Below are positions 59,934 to 64,000 of a stretch of DNA of 64,000 bases, in pieces. The stretch is from the NCBI GenBank assembly GCA_964344935.1, contig CAYFPL010000007.1, positions 218,545 through 282,544 on the forward strand, given 5' to 3'. Positions within the stretch are counted from its first letter, which is position 1. Each line of letters starts with the position of its first letter. Source of the DNA: GCA-2731375 sp964344935. Its GTDB lineage: Bacteria > Pseudomonadota > Alphaproteobacteria > GCA-2731375. The translations under genes were made by a program, and so were the position numbers. The notes beneath the pieces are model-generated. The model had not been told where the DNA came from, ran no database searches, and saw only the letters and a program-made list of their open reading frames with translations.

Positions 59934-61575
59934 AGAGCTTCTCCTTGAAAGGTTGGGGTCCAACCCGCTGATAGGTGTCGATGAAAGTTTCTTTCCCCTG
60001 CCGCTGGCTGAGATAGACATCGACGATGTCCTCTACCGCGTCGGCGATCTGCCATTCGTCGAAAGCCGGCCCAATGATGGCGCCGACCTTGGCATTCTCG
60101 TTGGCCACACCGCCCAGGGTGACCTGATAGAACTCGGTACCGTTCTTGTTGACGCCCAGGATGCCGATATTGGCCACGTGGTGGTGGGCGCAGGCGTTGA
60201 TGCAGCCGGATATGTTCAGGGTGATCTCGCCAATCTCCTTCTCCCGCGCCAAGCCGTCAAAGCGTTCGGAAATGCGCTGGGCAATGGGGATGGAACGGGC
60301 ATTGGCCAGGTTGCAATAGTCCAGGCCGGGGCAGGCGATGATATCGCTGATCCGGCCGGCATTGGCCGTCGCCAGGTCCAGCCCGTCCAGAGCACGCCAC
60401 AGCGCCAACAGGTCGGACTTGCGCACGTCGGGCAGGATCAGGTTCTGCTTGTGGCTGACCCGCAGTTCGCCAAATCCGAAGCGCTCGGACAGTTTCGCCA
60501 CCGCCTCCATCTGATCGGCCGAGGCATCGCCGGGGATGCCGCCATGGGGCTTAAGGGAAATGATGGCGATGGCATAACCGGGTTGCTTATGGTCCGCCAC
60601 GTTAGCGTCCAGCCAGGCAGCGAATTGCGGCTCCTCAGATCTGGCGGTTTCCAGCGCCGGGCAATTATCGGAAAGGGCTTCGTAACCTGGTGGTGCGAAA
60701 TAGGCCGCGATTCGGTCCCGCTCGGCGGTGGGTAGATCGATGGCATGGTCTTTGATTTGCTGCCATTCCGCTTCGACCAGCTTGGCGAAAGACTCCGCAC
60801 CTTCGCTTTCGACCAGGATCTTGATCCGCGCTTTGTAGATATTATCGCGACGGCCAAGCTGGTTATAGACCCGCAGGATCGCCTCCAGATAGCTCAACAG
60901 ATGATCCACGGGCAGGAAATTGCGAATGGTCTTGGCCATGATCGGGGTGCGGCCCTGGCCGCCGCCCACCATGACTTCGAAGCCCGGATTGCCAGAGAGG
61001 TCCCGGTGCATGCGCAAGCCGATATCATGACCGCGGGTGACGGCCCGGTCGTTGGGTGAACCAGTCACGGCGATCTTGAACTTGCGCGGCAGGAACGAGA
61101 ATTCCGGGTGCAGGGTAGACCACTGCCGGATGATCTCGGCATAGACCCGCGGGTCGTCGATCTCGTCAGCGGCGACACCGGCCAGGGGATCGGCGGTGGT
61201 GTTGCGGATACAATTGCCCGAGGTCTGGATGGCGTGCATTTCGACGCTGGCCAACTCGTCCAGGATGGTGGGTACATCGGCCAGTTTGGGCCAGTTGTAC
61301 TGGATGTTCTGCCGGGTGGTGAAATGGCCATAGCCGCGGTCGTAGGTGCGCGCGATATGGGCCAGCTTGCGCATTTGCTTCGCCGAAAGGGTGCCGTAGG
61401 GAATGGCCACGCGCAGCATATAGGCGTGCAATTGCAAATAGAGGCCGTTCATCAGGCGCAGGGGCTTGAACTCGTCCTCGCTCAATTCGCCCGAGATGCG
61501 CCGGGCGACCTGGCCGCGAAACTGTTCCACGCGTTCCGCGACAAAGGCGTCGTCGAATTCGTCATAGCGATACAT
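59902..61575 (-). CDS. Siroheme-dependent sulfite (nitrite/sulfite) reductase
   Basis: A 557-residue ferredoxin-type reductase. Two ferredoxin-like domains begin each half. The siroheme/[4Fe-4S] cysteines are in ACPGLDYCNLA (C-x5-C) and ISGCINACAHHH (C-x3-C) near residues 425 and 465. Context (cysH, metZ, DUF934) points to sulfite rather than nitrite reduction. The start at 61575 (MYRYDEFDDAFV) is preferred over the frame to 61662, which overlaps the DUF2849 gene. The electron donor is probably ferredoxin or an NADPH flavoprotein elsewhere. Confidence 0.92.
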   Translation of the reverse strand: MYRYDEFDDAFVAERVEQFRGQVARRISGELSEDEFKPLRLMNGLYLQLHAYMLRVAIPYGTLSAKQMRKLAHIARTYDRGYGHFTTRQNIQYNWPKLADVPTILDELASVEMHAIQTSGNCIRNTTADPLAGVAADEIDDPRVYAEIIRQWSTLHPEFSFLPRKFKIAVTGSPNDRAVTRGHDIGLRMHRDLSGNPGFEVMVGGGQGRTPIMAKTIRNFLPVDHLLSYLEAILRVYNQLGRRDNIYKARIKILVESEGAESFAKLVEAEWQQIKDHAIDLPTAERDRIAAYFAPPGYEALSDNCPALETARSEEPQFAAWLDANVADHKQPGYAIAIISLKPHGGIPGDASADQMEAVAKLSERFGFGELRVSHKQNLILPDVRKSDLLALWRALDGLDLATANAGRISDIIACPGLDYCNLANARSIPIAQRISERFDGLAREKEIGEITLNISGCINACAHHHVANIGILGVNKNGTEFYQVTLGGVANENAKVGAIIGPAFDEWQIADAVEDIVDVYLSQRQGKETFIDTYQRVGPQPFKEKLYGTDQKRQTG

Positions 61576-61579
61576 CGGC

Positions 61580-61918
61580 CTAGCCCAATTGCAGGTCGGT
61601 GCCCACACTGGGGCCCGTGGTGCGTAGGATTTCGCGGCGGCCGAGGGGTACCGGGCGGCCATCTACTTGAGCGATCTTGAAAAGGTAGGGCCCGACGATC
61701 AGGTCGTCCACCGCCTTTTGTTCGGCCCGGCGCAGCAGCGCAGCCGCCACGATCTTGTCGCCGATGGTGCGGCAGTCCTCGAAATTCCGCGACCAGCCGT
61801 CCCGTTCCGTCAGGTAGACGACGGCGCCGTCGACAAGATGATTGGCGGTGATGCCGTGGACGGCACCCGATACATTGGCGGCGTTATGGTAAATAGAGTT
61901 CTGGCGAGGATTTGGCAC
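61580..61918 (-). CDS. DUF2849 family protein
   Basis: A 112-residue protein of the DUF2849 family, regularly located directly upstream of the sulfite reductase gene in alphaproteobacteria. It contains ITANHLVDGAVVYLTE and the KAVDDLIVGPYLFKI segment. The start is taken as GTG at 61918 because GGGAG lies eight bases ahead; a TTG at 61933 is an alternative in frame. It is the first gene of the sulfur operon, four bases before sir. Function unproven. Confidence 0.82.
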   Translation of the reverse strand: MPNPRQNSIYHNAANVSGAVHGITANHLVDGAVVYLTERDGWSRNFEDCRTIGDKIVAAALLRRAEQKAVDDLIVGPYLFKIAQVDGRPVPLGRREILRTTGPSVGTDLQLG

Positions 61919-61952
61919 GGGCGGTTCTCCCAAATAGGCCTACACAAAGGGC

Positions 61953-61974
61953 CCACGGGAGCTTCTACCCGTGG
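61953..61974 (-). promoter_or_regulatory. Hairpin between riboswitch candidate and DUF2849
   Basis: CCACGGG (minus strand) pairs with CCCGTGG around an eight-base loop, followed by CCCTTTG. The T-run is short, so it may be an attenuator, an expression-platform hairpin or simply a structured leader. Confidence 0.4.
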
Positions 61975-62026
61975 CGCTTTAGCAATTTTTGACGCGGTTG
62001 CAAGCTGCCCAATCAAATTTCCGCGG
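61975..62026 (-). promoter_or_regulatory. SAM-II (SAM-alpha)-like riboswitch candidate
   Basis: On the minus strand the leader reads CGCGG...AATTTGATT...GCTTGCA-ACCGCG-TCAAAAATTGCTAAA. This keeps the SAM-II order: P1 stem (CGCGG at 62025-62021 with CCGCG at 61997-61993), the U-rich loop (AATTTGATT), GCTTGCA, and GCTAAA after the P1 3' strand. A pseudoknot can form between GCAG-C-UUG (62008-62001) and CAA-AAA-UUGC (61991-61982) as two helical segments. It lies in the leader of the sulfur/methionine operon about 45 bases before the ribosome binding site. SAM-II elements are known mainly from alphaproteobacteria ahead of methionine genes. Confidence 0.6.
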
Positions 62027-62128
62027 GTCCGTCACGGTGGACCAATCCTGTTATTGCAGGCCTTGCGGTGTTGCGTCAAGTCCCGGAATTCCGGTCCAAC
62101 TTCACCACGGCCCCTGAAGTCTGTTCAA

Positions 62129-62156
62129 ATATTATCATATCAAATGTGATTGTCAA
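62129..62156 (-). promoter_or_regulatory. Promoter of the sulfur operon
   Basis: On the minus strand: TTGACA (62156-62151), 16 bases, TAATAT (62134-62129). Predicted start near 62122, giving a leader of about 200 bases that includes the riboswitch candidate. Confidence 0.5.
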
Positions 62157-62166
62157 TAAATCACAT
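62144..62166. promoter_or_regulatory. Palindrome over the -35 of the sulfur operon
   Basis: ATGTGATT-GTCAATA-AATCACAT is a perfect inverted repeat with eight-base arms and a seven-base spacer, covering the -35 hexamer. The position fits a repressor operator; no regulator gene is adjacent. Confidence 0.5.
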
Positions 62167-62215
62167 CAAGAAAACGAAAAAAAATTTAATTACAAAAAAT
62201 AATAGTGAAATAGGC

Positions 62216-62253
62216 ACAAAAAAGTGTCCGGTGCCTCGCTTGAGCCACCGGAC
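62216..62253 (-). terminator. Rho-independent terminator of the small secreted protein gene
   Basis: GTCCGGTG (62253-62246 on the minus strand) pairs with CACCGGAC (62233-62226), a 12-base loop, then ACTTTTTTG with six T at 62223-62218. It ends transcription of the gene at 62273 before the divergent-looking AT-rich promoter region of the sulfur operon. The AT-rich stretch 62130-62220 holds no gene. Confidence 0.75.
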
Positions 62254-62272
62254 GACAACGGGACAGAGGAAC

Positions 62273-62605
62273 CTATGTGGGGTTGTGCTTGATACTCAGG
62301 CCGCCGTCGAGCTTCATGCGCTGGCCATAGGCATGCACACAGCCCTGGCCATCGGGCATGAGTTCAACCAAGGTCCATGTGCCGCGGCGGGAGAGGAACA
62401 ATTCGACCGGATGGCCATTCTCTAATTGCGCTTGGGCAATTCTAGATTCGCCGTAGGCGCGGCCGAGATACTCGTTCAGGACCTTATGCTCCAGACAACT
62501 GACATCCATGATGTCCGGCATAGCGGCGGCAGCCCCGGGCGCGGCCACGGCAAGGGCCGCCGCCAGGGCGGCGATGGGGGCTTGATATCGATGTCTCATG
62601 ATCAT
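62273..62605 (-). CDS. Small secreted hypothetical protein
   Basis: About 110 residues with an N-terminal signal peptide (APIAALAAALAVAAPGAAAA). The mature part has two Cys residues (VSCLEHKVL and GQGCVHAYG) and a GTWTLVELMPDGQG segment seen in several short alphaproteobacterial secreted proteins. Two close ATG starts exist at 62605 and 62599, and an in-frame extension runs to 62662. Followed by a good terminator. Function unknown. Confidence 0.62.
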   Translation of the reverse strand: MIMRHRYQAPIAALAAALAVAAPGAAAAMPDIMDVSCLEHKVLNEYLGRAYGESRIAQAQLENGHPVELFLSRRGTWTLVELMPDGQGCVHAYGQRMKLDGGLSIKHNPT

Positions 62606-62668
62606 GCTCGTAACGACCTTGCCCCTTAGAGATGGGGTCAAACACCGCATTATTGAAGTCACGTCGCC

Positions 62669-63493
62669 TCAATTGCTTGTGATGGCCTGATAGGCCAAGA
62701 ACAATGCGATCGCAGCCGTGGCCGCCACGTTCAGGCTTTCCATCCCATCGCTCATAGGCAGATGCACCAGGGTATCGCAATTGCGTGCGGTCAGGGGGCG
62801 CAGACCCTCGCCCTCGGCGCCCAGCACCAGGGCCACGCGGCCGGTCAGGGAGATATCCGTCATGGACTGGCCTTCGCCGGCGGCCAAGCCGTGGCGCCAG
62901 AAGCCCGCTGCCGCCAGTTTCTCAAGCGCGCGGGACAAATTGTTGACCCGCACCAGGGGTACCGTCTCCAGAGCGCCGCTGGCCGCTTTCGCCAGGGCTC
63001 CGCCTTCCTGTGGTGCGTGCCGGTCCTGCATCACTACCGCCTTTGCCCCAAATGCCGCGGCCGAGCGCAGGATGGCGCCCACGTTGCGGGGATCGCTGAT
63101 CTGGTCCAACACCAGCACCACGCCTTCGCCGGAATTCGCCTCCAGCAGGGCCTCAAAATCGGGCGGGGCCAGGGGGGCGACCTGGGCTGCGATGCCTTGA
63201 TGCACAACCTCCCTCGGCAGATGTTCCTCCAGGCCGCGGCGGTCAACGATCTCCGGTCGCGGGGCATGTTCCGGCGGCATGGCGTCGGCTGTACACAAAA
63301 GCCGCAGGACTTGCCGGTCGGGGTTGGCGCAGGCGGCCGCCACCGCGTGCTGGCCATAAAGCCAATAGGCCGACGTCTGGAGGCGGCCGCGCCGGGCCGT
63401 CGGTTTGTCCGGCCGCCCCTCGGCCCAGCCGTCTCGTCCCGGCCCCTTGCGGCGCCCGCCGTGCCGGCTACCTGATCGCTTGCGTCCTGCCAT
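62669..63493 (-). CDS. rlmB: TrmH/SpoU-type 23S rRNA (guanosine-2'-O)-methyltransferase
   Basis: A 274-residue SPOUT methyltransferase. Motif 1 VLDQISDPRNVGAILRSA (about residue 125), motif 2 ALVLGAEGEGLRPL (about 220) and motif 3 LPMSDGMESLNVAATAA form the trefoil knot and SAM site. An Arg-rich N-terminal tail precedes the L30-like substrate domain beginning YWLYGQHAV. The start at 63493 (MAGRKRSG) is chosen; the frame extends to 63529. It probably makes Gm2251 in 23S rRNA; other TrmH-family targets cannot be excluded. Confidence 0.9.
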   Translation of the reverse strand: MAGRKRSGSRHGGRRKGPGRDGWAEGRPDKPTARRGRLQTSAYWLYGQHAVAAACANPDRQVLRLLCTADAMPPEHAPRPEIVDRRGLEEHLPREVVHQGIAAQVAPLAPPDFEALLEANSGEGVVLVLDQISDPRNVGAILRSAAAFGAKAVVMQDRHAPQEGGALAKAASGALETVPLVRVNNLSRALEKLAAAGFWRHGLAAGEGQSMTDISLTGRVALVLGAEGEGLRPLTARNCDTLVHLPMSDGMESLNVAATAAIALFLAYQAITSN

Positions 63494-63607
63494 GGCACCG
63501 CATATAAAGCCGCGCTGTTTCATATGCAATTGTCCGACGCTGGCGCCGGATCGCGCCGGGGTCGAATGTGAAACGTTAACTGTATGCCTGTTCGGCCTTT
63601 TTTTGCA

Positions 63608-63637
63608 TTGACTTGCGAGGTCGAAAGGTACATATCA
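63608..63637 (+). promoter_or_regulatory. Candidate promoter of the tRNA-Tyr/tRNA-Gly/tuf unit
   Basis: TTGACT at 63608-63613, then CATATC or ATATCA at 17-18 bases. Predicted start about 63644, 27 bases before tRNA-Tyr. Confidence 0.4.
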
Positions 63638-63670
63638 GCGCACCGTCGGGCGCGGCGGTTTGGCGTGTGC

Positions 63671-63755
63671 GGAGGGGTGCCTGAGTGGTTAAAAGGGACG
63701 GGCTGTAAACCCGTTGGCTATGCCTACGTTGGTTCGAATCCAACCCCCTCCACCA
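63671..63755 (+). tRNA. tRNA-Tyr(GTA)
   Basis: Class II tRNA of 85 bases with encoded CCA. Acceptor GGAGGGG pairs with CCCCTCC; anticodon stem ACGGG/CCCGT around CTGTAAA gives anticodon GTA. A long variable arm and TTCGAATCC T-arm are present. Confidence 0.97.
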
Positions 63756-63802
63756 CCCAGCCGATCCGAAGCGCGCGGCATTGGAGTCCTGGTGCGGAGT
63801 CC

Positions 63803-63876
63803 GCGGGTGTAGCTCAGTGGTAGAGCCCCAGCCTTCCAAGCTGGTTACGCGGGTTCGATTCCCGCCACCCGCTCCA
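63803..63876 (+). tRNA. tRNA-Gly(TCC)
   Basis: A 74-base tRNA with encoded CCA. Acceptor GCGGGTG pairs with CACCCGC; anticodon stem CCAGC/GCTGG encloses CTTCCAA, anticodon TCC. It lies between tRNA-Tyr and tuf, the usual order of this unit. Confidence 0.97.
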
Positions 63877-63947
63877 GCCCGGACCCGTGAGGGATTGGTT
63901 TTTATTTTTGACAGATCGAGACAAAGAGACGGTCGGAGAATATAGGA

Positions 63948-64000
63948 ATGGCGAAGGAAAAATTTGAGCGTACGAAGCCCCATTGCAACGTTGGCACGGT
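63948..64000 (+). CDS. tuf: Elongation factor Tu, 5' end only (cut by window edge)
   Basis: The 17 visible codons read MAKEKFERTKPHCNVGT, the conserved N-terminus of EF-Tu leading into the GTP-binding domain; the gene continues past the right edge. Its place 71 bases behind tRNA-Gly is the standard tRNA-tuf arrangement. CGGAGAA at about 63933-63939 is the ribosome binding site. A TTGACA at 63908-63913 has no matching -10, so co-transcription with the tRNAs is likely. Confidence 0.93.
   Translation, partial: MAKEKFERTKPHCNVGT

Noticed and set aside
62129..62222. Replication-origin-like AT-rich stretch
   Set aside because: No DnaA-box series; the segment is explained by a promoter, a palindrome and a terminator T-run.
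63908..63913. Separate promoter for tuf from TTGACA
   Set aside because: No -10 hexamer lies at 15-19 bases; co-transcription with the tRNAs is more likely.

Overview
The window is about 64 kb of GC-rich bacterial chromosome. Gene content and order fit an alphaproteobacterium, probably of the Rhodospirillales type: a kdsD-lptC-lptA-lptB-rpoN-hpf-ptsN block, the DUF1150/Hsp20 pair, the DUF2849-sir-DUF934-cysH sulfur block, and tRNA-Tyr/tRNA-Gly directly ahead of tuf. I see no phage, insertion sequence, transposase, integrase or CRISPR array. Genus-level placement is not possible from the sequence alone.

Layout. 0-2.8 kb: a short-chain dehydrogenase cut by the left edge, a complex I NDUFA9-like protein, tRNA-Leu(CAG) and ribonuclease D. 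2.8-9.0 kb: lipopolysaccharide precursor and export genes, sigma-54, ribosome hibernation factor and PTS-Ntr EIIA, preceded by a sigma-54-like promoter. 9.0-11.6 kb: DUF1150, Hsp20, a small four-cysteine protein and argG. 11.7-20.1 kb: catabolic genes (class II aldolase, acyl-CoA ligase, MaoC, M19-like dipeptidase, amidohydrolase, PuuE-type deacetylase, CoA-transferase). 20.1-23.0 kb: a twelve-heme cytochrome c and a small secreted protein behind an FNR-type promoter. 23-33 kb: acetyltransferases, an LLM oxidoreductase, a PhyH dioxygenase, MlaC, an isochorismatase-type hydrolase and the first PAS_5 proteins. 33.3-36.6 kb: a membrane spermidine-synthase-like protein overlapping an apparently exported protein-isoaspartate methyltransferase. 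37-38.2 kb: two more PAS_5 proteins. 38.5-41.8 kb: alcohol dehydrogenase divergent from an acyl-CoA dehydrogenase, then a universal stress protein and a small cytochrome c behind a second FNR box. 41.9-43.8 kb: an AT-richer segment with a 12-repeat TPR lipoprotein, ending at the 3' side of tRNA-Arg(CCT). 44-55 kb: an acyl-CoA catabolic cluster (two acyl-CoA ligases, a GlcD/GlcF-like fusion, acyl-CoA dehydrogenase, Zn alcohol dehydrogenase, thioesterase, enoyl-CoA hydratase, MarR regulator). 55-57 kb: a lipoprotein hydrolase and an orphan gene. 57-62 kb: assimilatory sulfur and methionine operon behind a candidate SAM-II riboswitch. 62-64 kb: a small secreted protein, rlmB, tRNA-Tyr, tRNA-Gly and the first bases of tuf.

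How parts work together. The sulfur operon runs from APS reduction (CysH) through sulfite reduction (Sir) to sulfide incorporation into homocysteine (MetZ), so a SAM-sensing leader would close a feedback loop. The two c-type cytochrome loci each carry a near-perfect FNR/FixK box placed 41.5 bp upstream of the start site predicted from a -10 hexamer, suggesting joint low-oxygen control. The MarR gene has two identical operators over its own promoter and probably controls the hydratase-thioesterase-dehydrogenase genes downstream.
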